From NCBI GenBank assembly GCA_018669475.1, contig JABHCC010000036.1:1-64000 (forward strand): 64,000 nucleotides of DNA, read 5' to 3'. The translations under genes and the position numbers were made by a program. Source of the stretch: Bacteroidota bacterium. Lineage in GTDB: Bacteria > Bacteroidota > Bacteroidia > Bacteroidales > UBA12481. Positions 8,759 to 16,438 of the stretch are shown here, piece after piece; position 1 is the stretch's first letter; the number at the start of each line of letters is the position of its first letter. Under the pieces are notes generated by a model. That model made no database searches. It saw nothing but the letters and a program-made list of their open reading frames with translations, and had not been told where the DNA came from.

Positions 8759-10045
8759 ATGAAAAAGAAAATCCCCCTATACGTACAGATTATTATTGGA
8801 ATGGTTATTGGCTTACTTTGGGGTCTTATAGCTGTTCAGTTTAAGTTAGAAGTATTTACTATAATGTGGATAAAACCATGGGGGACAATATTTCTTAATT
8901 TACTGAAACTACTGGCTGTACCTTTGATATTTGTTTCTTTAGTCAAAGGTATTTCGGGACTCAGTAATATTAGCAAATTGAGCTCAATGGGTTTGAAAAC
9001 TCTTGCATTATATATTGTTTCCACGGTTTTAGCTATTAGTATCGGTTTAGTTCTTGTGAATACAATTAAGCCGGGTAAAACTTTTCCTGTTGAAAAACAA
9101 AGTGAATACTTAGAAAAGTTTGGAGCAAATATAAGTGATAAACAGTCAGCGGCTGATGTCATTAGAGAACAATCACCATTGCAATTTGTTGTGGATATGG
9201 TTCCTGAAAATATATTTCATGCATTGACAGATAACTCTAAGATGCTGCAAGTTATTTTGTTTGCGATATTATTCGCCATTTCTATGATTTTACTACCGTC
9301 CAAAAAAACTGAGCCAGTCAAACGCTTCATAGATAGTTTAAATGATATTGTTTTAAAATTGATAGATATTATTATGCTGTCTGCACCTTATGGTGTTTTT
9401 GCCCTTCTGGCAGCATTGGTTGTTGATTTCTCTGGTGATGCTGATTTGTTCACGGCTCTGGGATTATATTTTCTTACCGTGGTCCTGGGATTATTCATAT
9501 TAATCACTGTTTTCTATCCAATATTCCTGAAAATATTTGTTCGAAAAGTCAAATATATGAAGTTTTTCAGGGCAGTTATGCCAGCTCAGATGGTGGCATT
9601 TTCCACTAGTTCAAGCGCAGCTACACTACCTGTAACCATGAAACAGGTTACTAATGAAATGGGTGTTGACAAGGATGTTGCGAACTTTGTATTGCCTGTT
9701 GGGGTTACCATTAATATGGATGGAACCAGCTGCTATCAGGCTATTGCTGCAGTTTTTATTGCCCAGGTTTTTGGTATTGATCTGTCTATCGGACAGCAAT
9801 TGACCATTGTTTTGACAGCCTTATTGGCTTCAATTGGTTCACCAGGTGTTCCTGGTGGAAGTATCGTAATGCTAATTATTGTTTTAACATCAGTTGGTCT
9901 GCCTGTGGAAGGCTTAGCATTAATACTGGGAATAGATCGCCCCTTGGATATGTTAAGAACCGTTGTAAATGTTACCGGGGATTCTTCAGTTTCTATGATT
10001 ATTGCAAAATCCGAAAATCAATTGGATATTGAAAAACTAAAATAG
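8759..10045 (+). CDS. Dicarboxylate/amino acid:cation symporter (DAACS family)
   Basis: The 428-residue membrane protein belongs to the glutamate/aspartate/C4-dicarboxylate symporter family. It carries the serine-rich hairpin as STSSSAATLPVTMKQ and the NMDGTSCYQAIAAVFIAQ motif that binds cation and substrate in helix 7, followed by LASIGSPGVPGGSIVML in hairpin 2. The ATG at 8759 starts the usual short basic N-terminus MKKKIPLYVQI. The coding region stops 17 bp before the target duplication of the IS66 element, so the gene is intact. Substrate (glutamate, aspartate or succinate) is not decided by these motifs. Confidence 0.92.
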   Translation: MKKKIPLYVQIIIGMVIGLLWGLIAVQFKLEVFTIMWIKPWGTIFLNLLKLLAVPLIFVSLVKGISGLSNISKLSSMGLKTLALYIVSTVLAISIGLVLVNTIKPGKTFPVEKQSEYLEKFGANISDKQSAADVIREQSPLQFVVDMVPENIFHALTDNSKMLQVILFAILFAISMILLPSKKTEPVKRFIDSLNDIVLKLIDIIMLSAPYGVFALLAALVVDFSGDADLFTALGLYFLTVVLGLFILITVFYPIFLKIFVRKVKYMKFFRAVMPAQMVAFSTSSSAATLPVTMKQVTNEMGVDKDVANFVLPVGVTINMDGTSCYQAIAAVFIAQVFGIDLSIGQQLTIVLTALLASIGSPGVPGGSIVMLIIVLTSVGLPVEGLALILGIDRPLDMLRTVVNVTGDSSVSMIIAKSENQLDIEKLK

Positions 10046-10062
10046 TTATATCGTTTAATGCT

Positions 10063-10070
10063 TGTTGGAA
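10063..10070. repeat. 8-bp target site duplication of IS66, left copy
   Basis: TGTTGGAA directly precedes the left inverted repeat and is repeated without change directly after the right one (12559-12566). IS66-family elements generate 8-bp duplications, so this marks a single transposition event with no later rearrangement. Confidence 0.95.
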
Positions 10071-10090
10071 GTAAGCCGACGGCCTGGTAC
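10071..10090 (+). repeat. IS66 left terminal inverted repeat
   Basis: GTAAGCCGACGGCCTGGTAC, pairing with 12539-12558 with one mismatch. It lies 18 bp beyond the tnpC stop codon. Confidence 0.94.
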
Positions 10091-10108
10091 ACCTACTGAA
10101 AATTATTG

Positions 10109-11653
10109 TTAAGATTTTACAGGTTTTATTTCCGGATGACTTTTTGCAAAGTTTGCTGGGAAAAGATTTTCGATCTCGCTCATCTTTGTGTCTGGCAGGG
10201 TTACCATAACCCATTTGAGCCACTCATAAGGATTAACATTATTGATCTTACAGGTTGCCATAAAGGTATAGATCATGGCCGATCGCTGCGCCGCTTCATG
10301 GCTGCCAGCAAACAAGTAATTACGACGACCGATTGCGATTGGACGAATCGTGTTCTCAATCAAATTATTATCAATATTCCACTGGCCATCTTCAGTATAC
10401 CTGCAAAGTTCGACCCAATGGCGTAAAGCATATTGTACTGCCGTTCCCCAATTGCCTTTCGGTAGGATCTCCGGGAGATGCTCTTTGAGTCTCTTTTCTA
10501 TTGCATCCAATACCCTTACCGAGAAGCGTTGCCTTAAGTTTTTGATCTGATCGAAAGTAAAATTATGATTGTGGGCAATACGTTCGACCTGGTACAGTTT
10601 CTGAATCGCCAGCATAATTTCTTTGGCATTCTCTGGCTCACCTGCAAGACTTTTTTCGAAATACCGTCTCGCATGTGCAAAACATCCAAGTTTTGTAACC
10701 TTTTTAGACCAGTCAGGCTTATCCAGGAAATCATATCCTACGTAGGCATCACATTGCACAGCTCCTTTGAAATCAGAAAGCAACCTCTTTGGAACTTTAG
10801 CTGCCCGGGATTTATCATACAGAAAAAAAGCTATTTTCCCAGGAGGAGAATGTCCTGCCCAAAAGTAGCCCTTGTGAGTACTCCCAGGCTTATCTTTAGT
10901 CAGAACCGGTATGCTGGTCTCATCAACCTGTATATAGTCACCAGTAAGAGCCGATTTAACCATAGCATCGTAAAGAACTATTTTTTTGTCTAAAGAATTC
11001 GAAATCCAACCATTGATGGTAGATTCTGCAAGCTTAACCCCCTGGCGGGCCATGATCTTTCTTTGGCGGTATATGGGCAAATGATCCATCCACTTCGAAA
11101 TAACGATCTCAGTCAATAGGCCTTCACCTACGTTACCCCGGTGAACCGGAAGGTTCGGCAGGTCAGCAATAACAATACGTTTCCCATCAGGGCTAAGATA
11201 TTTGGGTCTTACGATTACTCGAACATAAAACTCAGCAGGCTTTTTTTCAAGAATCTCTGTGCGCTCTTCTCCTATTTTCTTCCAGCCTGTAACATCTTCA
11301 TCAGGAGATATGATTTCTTCAACCCGGGGAAGATCTTCAGGCAATGGCGGACGCGGATGTGTAGAGTTGGACTTTTTGCGGGTATAGGTGATCTTTTCGG
11401 TTGCAACTTCTTGTTCTATCTGGGGTATTTCGCCCAGGTCCAGCGTAAGTTGATTGGGATCTACCCCGGTAAAACGTTCACTACTGGAACCAAAGAGCAT
11501 TCTTTGAAGATTGGCCAGCTGTTGTTGAAGAATATTAATTTGTGACTTTTGTTCCAGACTCTCAGCTTTTCTATCAGCGTTCTCCTTTTTGAGGCTGAGA
11601 TATTCATCCTTAGTAATGGTAACTGTATTAGTATTTTCTCCCTGTGCAATCAC
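10109..11653 (-). CDS. tnpC: IS66 family transposase (TnpC)
   Basis: The 514-residue DDE transposase has an N-terminal coiled-coil region (about residues 15-55, rich in K, E, L and Q, ending QRMLFGSSSERF), a linker, then the catalytic core with QVDETSIPV (first Asp), VQCDAYVGYD (second Asp) and NNLIENTIRPIAIGRRN (Glu). The C-terminal IS66 tail follows with NNVNPYEWLKWVM. The full length and intact catalytic residues suggest it works. It cuts and joins the ends of the element together with TnpB and TnpA. It is separated from tnpB by 164 bp, more than is usual in this family. Confidence 0.95.
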   Translation of the reverse strand: MIAQGENTNTVTITKDEYLSLKKENADRKAESLEQKSQINILQQQLANLQRMLFGSSSERFTGVDPNQLTLDLGEIPQIEQEVATEKITYTRKKSNSTHPRPPLPEDLPRVEEIISPDEDVTGWKKIGEERTEILEKKPAEFYVRVIVRPKYLSPDGKRIVIADLPNLPVHRGNVGEGLLTEIVISKWMDHLPIYRQRKIMARQGVKLAESTINGWISNSLDKKIVLYDAMVKSALTGDYIQVDETSIPVLTKDKPGSTHKGYFWAGHSPPGKIAFFLYDKSRAAKVPKRLLSDFKGAVQCDAYVGYDFLDKPDWSKKVTKLGCFAHARRYFEKSLAGEPENAKEIMLAIQKLYQVERIAHNHNFTFDQIKNLRQRFSVRVLDAIEKRLKEHLPEILPKGNWGTAVQYALRHWVELCRYTEDGQWNIDNNLIENTIRPIAIGRRNYLFAGSHEAAQRSAMIYTFMATCKINNVNPYEWLKWVMVTLPDTKMSEIENLFPANFAKSHPEIKPVKS

Positions 11654-11731
11654 ACCTAAAAATACAAATAATACCTCTCTGCACTACCTGAAACTATTTG
11701 ATATCCAGGCAGTATTTACAAACACAACACG

Positions 11732-11838
11732 CCAGGCATTGTTGATAAAACTGACAAAAAAATGCTTTTTTGAGTCTTGATCAATAATATAATCCAAAGC
11801 AGGTGGTTATTAACACTCTAAACCAGGCATTGTTGATA
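11732..11838. repeat. 16-bp direct repeat in the tnpB-tnpC gap
   Basis: CCAGGCATTGTTGATA occurs at 11732-11747 and again at 11823-11838, 91 bp apart. The second copy encodes the last residues of TnpB (VYQQCLV). The layout suggests a small internal duplication inside the element that lengthened the gap between tnpB and tnpC. Confidence 0.8.
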
Positions 11839-12195
11839 TACACCCACTTTTTTTGAAAATCGTTTTCTACGCTGAATTTGTTGAACTGATATTCCCTCTA
11901 TGATCATCGCCAGTTCTGCCCATGTTAATCGATAACCGTTTCCTTTCTTTTCCCAGGCTGGGAGTTCAAAGGTGCCAGCTTCTAAGCGCTTATAATATAA
12001 TACGAACCCTGTTTCTTCCCAGCGCAGGAGCTTGGTTTTGTCACGTCGCCGGTTTATAAATATGAAAACCTCACCAGAAGCAGGGTTACGATGGAGTTGA
12101 CCACGAACCAAGCCACTTAATCCATTTATGCCCAAACGCATATCGGTGGGCTGATGACGCAGATAATACGAACAGGAACTTGTTAAGGCAAACAT
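11818..12195 (-). CDS. tnpB: IS66 accessory protein TnpB
   Basis: The 125-residue protein matches the IS66 Orf2/TnpB family: RLGINGLSGLVRGQL near the N-terminus, then GEVFIFINRRRDKTKLLRWEETGFVLYYKRLEAGTFELP (described in part), the conserved signature of this accessory protein. TnpB is needed with TnpA and TnpC for transposition; its biochemical role is not settled. It starts 3 bp after the tnpA stop, consistent with coupled translation. The last few residues lie inside one copy of a 16-bp direct repeat. Confidence 0.93.
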   Translation of the reverse strand: MFALTSSCSYYLRHQPTDMRLGINGLSGLVRGQLHRNPASGEVFIFINRRRDKTKLLRWEETGFVLYYKRLEAGTFELPAWEKKGNGYRLTWAELAMIIEGISVQQIQRRKRFSKKVGVYQQCLV

Positions 12196-12198
12196 AGC

Positions 12199-12489
12199 TT
12201 ACACAATAGATAATATGGATCTGGCTGCTGAGAGAGAATCACTACCCGTGAGAATTATCCTGATACCGTCAGGAAAACTAATCTCAATCTTTTGATCCGG
12301 GGTAGAATCTGAAACCTGATCCTGATCTGGATCTTTTGTGCCAGAAATCTGAACTGGTATAAACTCTGGTGACTCTGTGAACGCTTTTGCAAATCCAGAT
12401 CGACTTTGACGTTTGACAATTTCTTGGGGCCTTACCCTTCGACTGAGTATTTTTTGAAATACCGGGTTTCTGTGTTGATGAAGTATCAT
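12199..12489 (-). CDS. tnpA: IS66 accessory protein TnpA
   Basis: The 96-residue protein is the small first gene of IS66 elements. The C-terminal half has KIEISFPDGIRIILTGSDS, the short conserved segment seen in IS66 OrfA proteins; the N-terminal half is basic and poorly conserved, perhaps DNA-binding. It begins 50 bp inside the right inverted repeat and is followed after 3 bp by tnpB. Identification rests as much on position as on sequence. Confidence 0.85.
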   Translation of the reverse strand: MILHQHRNPVFQKILSRRVRPQEIVKRQSRSGFAKAFTESPEFIPVQISGTKDPDQDQVSDSTPDQKIEISFPDGIRIILTGSDSLSAARSILSIV

Positions 12490-12538
12490 AATATATCTTT
12501 CCTGGAAAAGTAATGCTTCATCCTAAACCTGACAATAT

Positions 12539-12558
12539 GTACCAGGCCGTTGGCTTAC
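12539..12558 (-). repeat. IS66 right terminal inverted repeat
   Basis: Read on the minus strand it is GTAAGCCAACGGCCTGGTAC, one mismatch from the left end. It is followed directly by the duplicated target TGTTGGAA. Confidence 0.94.
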
Positions 12559-12566
12559 TGTTGGAA
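12559..12566. repeat. 8-bp target site duplication of IS66, right copy
   Basis: TGTTGGAA, identical to 10063-10070 on the other side of the element. Confidence 0.95.
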
Positions 12567-12688
12567 GGCATTCGTATGAGTTAAATAGCTTTGACAGATT
12601 CAAAACTATTTTATAAGTAATGGAGTATACGACCAGTACTTCCATTCCATTTGGGTTTAAACTATTCTATATTTTCAATTAATGCTAA

Positions 12689-12760
12689 GCGGGAATAGCT
12701 CAGAGGTAGAGCATCAGCTTCCCAAGCTGAGGGTCGCGGGTTCGAATCCCGTTTCCCGCT
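12689..12760 (+). tRNA. tRNA-Gly (anticodon CCC)
   Basis: A full cloverleaf can be drawn over 72 nt. The acceptor stem GCGGGAA pairs with TTCCCGC, with discriminator T. The D arm is GCTCAGAGGTAGAGC, the anticodon stem TCAGC/GCTGA with loop TTCCCAA gives anticodon CCC, and the T arm is GCGGGTTCGAATCCCGT. CCA is not encoded. The gene lies 122 bp from the IS66 right target duplication and borders a long AT-rich gene-free stretch. Confidence 0.95.
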
Positions 12761-13634
12761 CAAAATCCTAAACACAAATCGGAATCAGTCTCTATTTATC
12801 CTCATTTTCTATGACTCACAGCATGCATATATCCATATAAAGACAAAATATTCCATTCTAAGTAGGTCAAATTTTTACTATCATGCTTAGTTACTAAGAT
12901 ATTAGGGCTATTTTACATACTCACCACTAACTTTGCTCCAGACAAAATGTATCTCTAAATGCTAATATATGAGATGCAATCTTAAAGTAAACCTAATTAT
13001 ATACAGATGTATGCTATTTTGTATACTAGATAAAAGATGACTATAACAATTGTGAACTTTAGAAAGTAATGCAGGATACTTATGTAAATAACAAAGGTAG
13101 ACAGTGTGGAGTTATATTAATCACAGATATACATCTGTAAAAGAGTGGTTAATGCTCAGAATTCCAACACTTTAAGTGCTCATATATCAAGTTAAAACCA
13201 AGCAGTTTGTCATGTTATTAATAAATTACAGAATACAATTGTAGCCAATAGAAAATAAAATACGTTTAAAACGTTTATAATCTGTAGTATAGCTATGATA
13301 AACGATATTTAACTTCACTTAAGATAATTTATATGAATTTGTTGTGTAATTCAATGAATATGCTACATCTGACCATATTTGAACAAAATTACAGAGCTTT
13401 TTAAAGTATCATGCTGTAAAGGTCAGTATATACAGAATTAACTTATGAGAATGGCGTAAATAGGATTTGTAATGACTTTAATTCGCATACAATTGGATAT
13501 ACTTTAAACGCTTTTGCTTATAGGAATAGTGTAGCATTTAATACTCACTATAATCATGATTCTAATTTATTAAATATGTTACATATGTAATTCACAACGT
13601 TGAACCTAAAGTTTACATATGGAAACTCCAACAA
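12761..13634. other. AT-rich stretch without recognisable genes
   Basis: About 870 bp between tRNA-Gly and the XRE regulator's promoter hold no reading frame of useful length on either strand and look clearly more AT-rich than the flanks. There is a distant inverted repeat, ATACAGATGTAT at 13001-13012 and its complement at 13129-13139, and the second arm also forms a local palindrome ACAGAT-ATAC-ATCTGT (13123-13138). CACTT-T-AAGTG occurs near 13169. No copy of the tRNA 3' end was seen, so an integrated element is not shown. It may be decayed DNA, a spacer, or encode an unrecognised RNA. Confidence 0.6.
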
Positions 13635-13666
13635 TTTGTATTTGTAATTGTCTATAATTACATTTG
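13635..13666 (+). promoter_or_regulatory. Strong promoter overlapping an inverted-repeat operator, upstream of the XRE gene
   Basis: TTTG at 13635-13638 and TACATTTG at 13659-13666 are separated by exactly 20 bp, an ideal match to the Bacteroidota primary sigma consensus TTTG-N20-TAnnTTTG. Between and over these boxes lies the inverted repeat TGTAATT-N6-AATTACA (13643-13662), well placed for a repressor to block polymerase. The start codon of the regulator follows only 4 bp after the -7 box. Confidence 0.8.
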
Positions 13667-13670
13667 TAAT

Positions 13671-14087
13671 GTGAAAGATCGAATTAAGCAAATACTATTA
13701 GATGAGGGCCTTACTTCTGGCGCTTTTGCTGACGAAATTGGTGTTCAGAGAAGTAGTATATCCCATATTCTAAATGGGCGAAATAATCCTAGCTTAGACT
13801 TTGTAATTAAAGTAGTTACAAGGTTTAGACATATTAACCTGGCGTGGCTAATGCTAGGAAAAGGGGAGATGTTAGGAAGTGAAATTGTAATAAGTGAATC
13901 TACTGCAAAACCTAACCCAACCATCTTTTCTGAGCTTCTGGAAGCTAGTTCTGAAGCAGATGTGCTTAATGTTGATGAACTATCAGAAAATCAAGTGGAT
14001 AAGTCTATTAATACTAGCAGACAAGTGAGTAAGATTGTAATATTTTACTCCGATTCAAGCTTCTCCATGTATAATCCAAACAAATGA
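13671..14087 (+). CDS. XRE-family helix-turn-helix regulator
   Basis: The 138-residue protein has an N-terminal Cro/CI-type helix-turn-helix (about residues 5-60). Residues FADEIGVQRSSISHILNGR form the second and third helices, followed by NNPSLDFV and LAWLMLGKGEML, a pattern common in Bacteroidota. The rest (about 70 residues) is Ser/Glu/Asn-rich and probably flexible. The GTG start at 13671 is chosen because the family begins with this MKDRIKQILxxEGL sequence. The start lies at or within a few bases of the predicted transcription start, so the mRNA may be leaderless. The operator over the promoter suggests autorepression. Targets are unknown. Confidence 0.85.
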   Translation: MKDRIKQILLDEGLTSGAFADEIGVQRSSISHILNGRNNPSLDFVIKVVTRFRHINLAWLMLGKGEMLGSEIVISESTAKPNPTIFSELLEASSEADVLNVDELSENQVDKSINTSRQVSKIVIFYSDSSFSMYNPNK

Positions 14088-14096
14088 GCCTGATTT

Positions 14097-14115
14097 TCTT
14101 ATCTTGGCGATAAGA
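14097..14115. terminator. Small hairpin between the XRE gene and pyrD
   Basis: TCTTATC-TTGGC-GATAAGA forms a 7-bp stem with a 5-nt loop, 10 bp after the XRE stop and 13 bp before pyrD. It lacks a T run on the plus strand, so it may be a weak attenuator or operator rather than a true terminator. Confidence 0.35.
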
Positions 14116-14126
14116 TTTATCCATGA

Positions 14127-15140
14127 ATGAGTTTCTATAAATTTTTAATTCGTCCTGTACTTTTTATTGTTGATCCTGAGAAAGTACATCATATTACATT
14201 TTTCTTCTTACGTACTTTTAATCCATTCTTGAAGCTGTTTGTTCCGAAGTCTTGGAAAAGTCATCATGAAAGAAATATTTTGGGTATTAAATTCCCTCAT
14301 CCGGTAGGTTTAGCTGCTGGACTCGATAAAGACGGAAAGGCGTACAAATCTTTGGGGAAACTCGGATTTAGTTTTGTGGAGTTGGGCACTGTTACTCCTC
14401 TTGCCCAAGCAGGCAATTTAAAACCTCGTCTGTTTAGAATTGTTAAAGACAAAGCTCTTATTAACAGAATGGGTTTTAATAATCATGGTGTGGAGGAACT
14501 TGCCAGAAGGTTAGAGAAGCGATCCAGGAGCTTAATTATAGGCGGAAATATTGGTAAGAATACTAAAACCTCTAATGAATCAGCTGCAAAAGATTATTTA
14601 GAGTGTTTTACCATTTTGTATGATAGAGTTGACTATTTCGTTGTTAATGTTAGTTGCCCTAACATACAAGACCTAAGGGAACTTCAGGATAAGGATAATC
14701 TGATGAAAATAGTAGTTTCATTATTTGAATACAGGGCCACTCAGAATAAAAAGAAACCTGTTTTACTTAAAGTTTCACCTGACTTAAATAATAATCAGCT
14801 GGATGATTTAATACAAGTAGTTAAGGATACGGGAATTGATGGTCTGGTTGCCACTAATACCACGGTCTCTCGTGATAAGCTGACTTTAAAAAAAGAATCT
14901 GTTGATAAGATAGGAAAAGGTGGTTTAAGTGGTTCTCCCTTAAGATCAAGATCTACTGAGGTAATTAGATATTTATGCGCTAAGCTTGGCCCCGAGTTTC
15001 CTATAATTGCTTCAGGTGGAGTTATGACAGCAGAGGATGCCATAGAAAAAATTGATGCCGGGGCTCAATTAGTTCAGGTCTATACAGGATTTATCTATCA
15101 GGGACCAAAATTGATCAGGGATATTCTTAAGCGTGTATAA
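14127..15140 (+). CDS. pyrD: Dihydroorotate dehydrogenase (quinone), class 2
   Basis: PyrD oxidises dihydroorotate to orotate in pyrimidine synthesis and passes electrons to quinone at the membrane. The 337-residue protein has the class 2 N-terminal membrane-associating helix region (residues 1-40), PVGLAAGLDKDGKAY, INRMGFNNHG, VVNVSCPN with the catalytic Ser of class 2, LKVSPDL, and IIASGGVMTAEDA with the FMN phosphate site. Length and motifs are standard. Upstream is the XRE gene after 39 bp; downstream a small exported protein gene follows 60 bp later. PyrBI lies 41 kb away. Confidence 0.96.
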   Translation: MSFYKFLIRPVLFIVDPEKVHHITFFFLRTFNPFLKLFVPKSWKSHHERNILGIKFPHPVGLAAGLDKDGKAYKSLGKLGFSFVELGTVTPLAQAGNLKPRLFRIVKDKALINRMGFNNHGVEELARRLEKRSRSLIIGGNIGKNTKTSNESAAKDYLECFTILYDRVDYFVVNVSCPNIQDLRELQDKDNLMKIVVSLFEYRATQNKKKPVLLKVSPDLNNNQLDDLIQVVKDTGIDGLVATNTTVSRDKLTLKKESVDKIGKGGLSGSPLRSRSTEVIRYLCAKLGPEFPIIASGGVMTAEDAIEKIDAGAQLVQVYTGFIYQGPKLIRDILKRV

Positions 15141-15200
15141 ATTCTTGGCACGATTTTAGTTTTAGTCCTGTGAATTATTAAACAACTAAAATATAAACGG

Positions 15201-15788
15201 ATGATAACAAGAATAGTATTTTTTTGCCTTTTAATAGGACTCCTGGTTCCGGGGCAAAACTCTCAAGCACAGGAAAACACAAAAAATCCAAAACTTTCAA
15301 TTACAGATGATCAGGTAAGGGATCTTAATGGTGCATATAGTGTTATTTCTATTGATGATGATGGAAAAACACAGCATATCAATTTCAAATTTGATAATGG
15401 GAAACTAAGTTCATTTGTTCTCAATGGTAATGAGATTCCTCAGGAAGATTGGGCTGAGTATAATCATTTACTCAAAGAGTTCATTACATATTTGTCTCCT
15501 GAAGATATAAAGAAGCATAAGTATAATGAGGTGTTTGAACTGGAGGATGAGCTTCGTCAGAATATTGCCAAAATGGAGAAAACAATAAAACAACTTGAGA
15601 TAAGTAAACGCTTCGAATTATTTTATGACAATGAATTAAAACATTGGATTAAAGAACTGGAGCAGGAGCTAAATGAATCTGAGTTTGTTCAGGATATGGA
15701 GGCGGCCCTCGATGATTTATTGCATGATCTGGATGATTTTCTGGAGCAACGTAAAGAATATTATAATAATAAGGAAGAGCTTAAGTAA
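15201..15788 (+). CDS. Exported coiled-coil protein of unknown function
   Basis: I do not recognise this family. The 195-residue protein has a signal peptide (basic start, hydrophobic core to about residue 20, then NSQAQ as cleavage site). After a short beta-rich segment (GAYSVISIDDDGKTQHINFKF) the last 90 residues are highly charged, rich in E, K, L and D, and likely form a helical coiled coil. It precedes an HD hydrolase gene by 11 bp, so the two are probably co-transcribed. It is presumably periplasmic. Confidence 0.65.
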   Translation: MITRIVFFCLLIGLLVPGQNSQAQENTKNPKLSITDDQVRDLNGAYSVISIDDDGKTQHINFKFDNGKLSSFVLNGNEIPQEDWAEYNHLLKEFITYLSPEDIKKHKYNEVFELEDELRQNIAKMEKTIKQLEISKRFELFYDNELKHWIKELEQELNESEFVQDMEAALDDLLHDLDDFLEQRKEYYNNKEELK

Positions 15789-15799
15789 GCTCAAGTCAT

Positions 15800-16342
15800 A
15801 TGACACGTGAAGAAGCTCATAAGATTTTGGATGAAATGATTGATTCCAAAAGTCTTAAAAAACATTGTCTGACCATTGCATTGGTAATGGAGGCATACGC
15901 CTCTAAGCTAGGGGAGCCTGAAGATTTATGGTATAATACTGGCTTATTGCATGATGCTGATTATGATCGTTTTCCTGATCAGCATCCAAATATTATTGTA
16001 AAGAGGCTAGAAGAATCTGGTGATTTTGAAATGGCTTATGCTATTTCAGCACATTTTACAAAATGGGGTAAGAAATATCATAAACCATTGGAAAAGTATT
16101 TGTTGGCAGTCGATGAATTAACAGGATTGATAGTAGCAGCTTCCCTTATGAGACCTACTGGCATGATGGGTATGACTGTGAAATCTGTTAAGAAAAAAAT
16201 CAAATCAAAAGGATTTGCTGCAGGAGTCGACCGGAATGAAATTGATAAGGGTATTGAGATTGCTGATCTGGAATTGTCGGAGCATGTACAATTTATTATT
16301 GATGTCCTGGAAAATTCATCGGAAAAACTCATTACTATTTAA
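15800..16342 (+). CDS. HD-domain hydrolase
   Basis: The 180-residue protein has a minimal HD-superfamily metal-dependent phosphohydrolase fold: KKHCLTIALVMEAYA with the first His near residue 22, GLLHDADYD with the HD doublet, and ISAHFTKWG further on. The phylum has many such short stand-alone HD proteins, often annotated HDIG domain proteins; their substrates (nucleotides or phosphate esters) are mostly unknown. It follows an exported coiled-coil protein gene by 11 bp. The metal-binding residues appear intact. Confidence 0.8.
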   Translation: MTREEAHKILDEMIDSKSLKKHCLTIALVMEAYASKLGEPEDLWYNTGLLHDADYDRFPDQHPNIIVKRLEESGDFEMAYAISAHFTKWGKKYHKPLEKYLLAVDELTGLIVAASLMRPTGMMGMTVKSVKKKIKSKGFAAGVDRNEIDKGIEIADLELSEHVQFIIDVLENSSEKLITI

Positions 16343-16403
16343 TTCTTAACAATTTTTAAGAAATTTTACTGATTTTTAGAGGGGAACATAAGTTTAGCCT
16401 TGG

Positions 16404-16411
16404 TATTTTTG
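16404..16411 (+). promoter_or_regulatory. -7 box upstream of the serine hydrolase gene
   Basis: TATTTTTG matches TAnnTTTG; transcription would begin near 16418, 21 bp before the chosen ATG at 16439. No clear TTTG element is found at the right distance upstream. Confidence 0.4.
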
Positions 16412-16438
16412 ATGGATGAATTTCTGTTGATAATGCCT

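Larger units (their letters stand above)
10071..12558 (-). mobile_element. Complete IS66-family insertion sequence, 2488 bp
   Basis: The element has inverted ends GTAAGCCGACGGCCTGGTAC (10071-10090) and, read inward from the right, GTAAGCCAACGGCCTGGTAC (12539-12558), which match at 19 of 20 positions. It carries the three IS66 genes tnpA, tnpB and tnpC on the minus strand, all with open frames, and is bounded by a perfect 8-bp duplication TGTTGGAA. It is therefore probably a recent and possibly active insertion. It landed between the symporter gene and tRNA-Gly without breaking either. Confidence 0.96.

Noticed and set aside
10106..11545. Several plus-strand frames inside the IS66 element
   Set aside because: They are antisense to the transposase gene and resemble no protein.
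12689..13670. Integrated element attached at tRNA-Gly
   Set aside because: No second copy of the tRNA 3' end and no integrase gene are seen in the window; kept only as a question.
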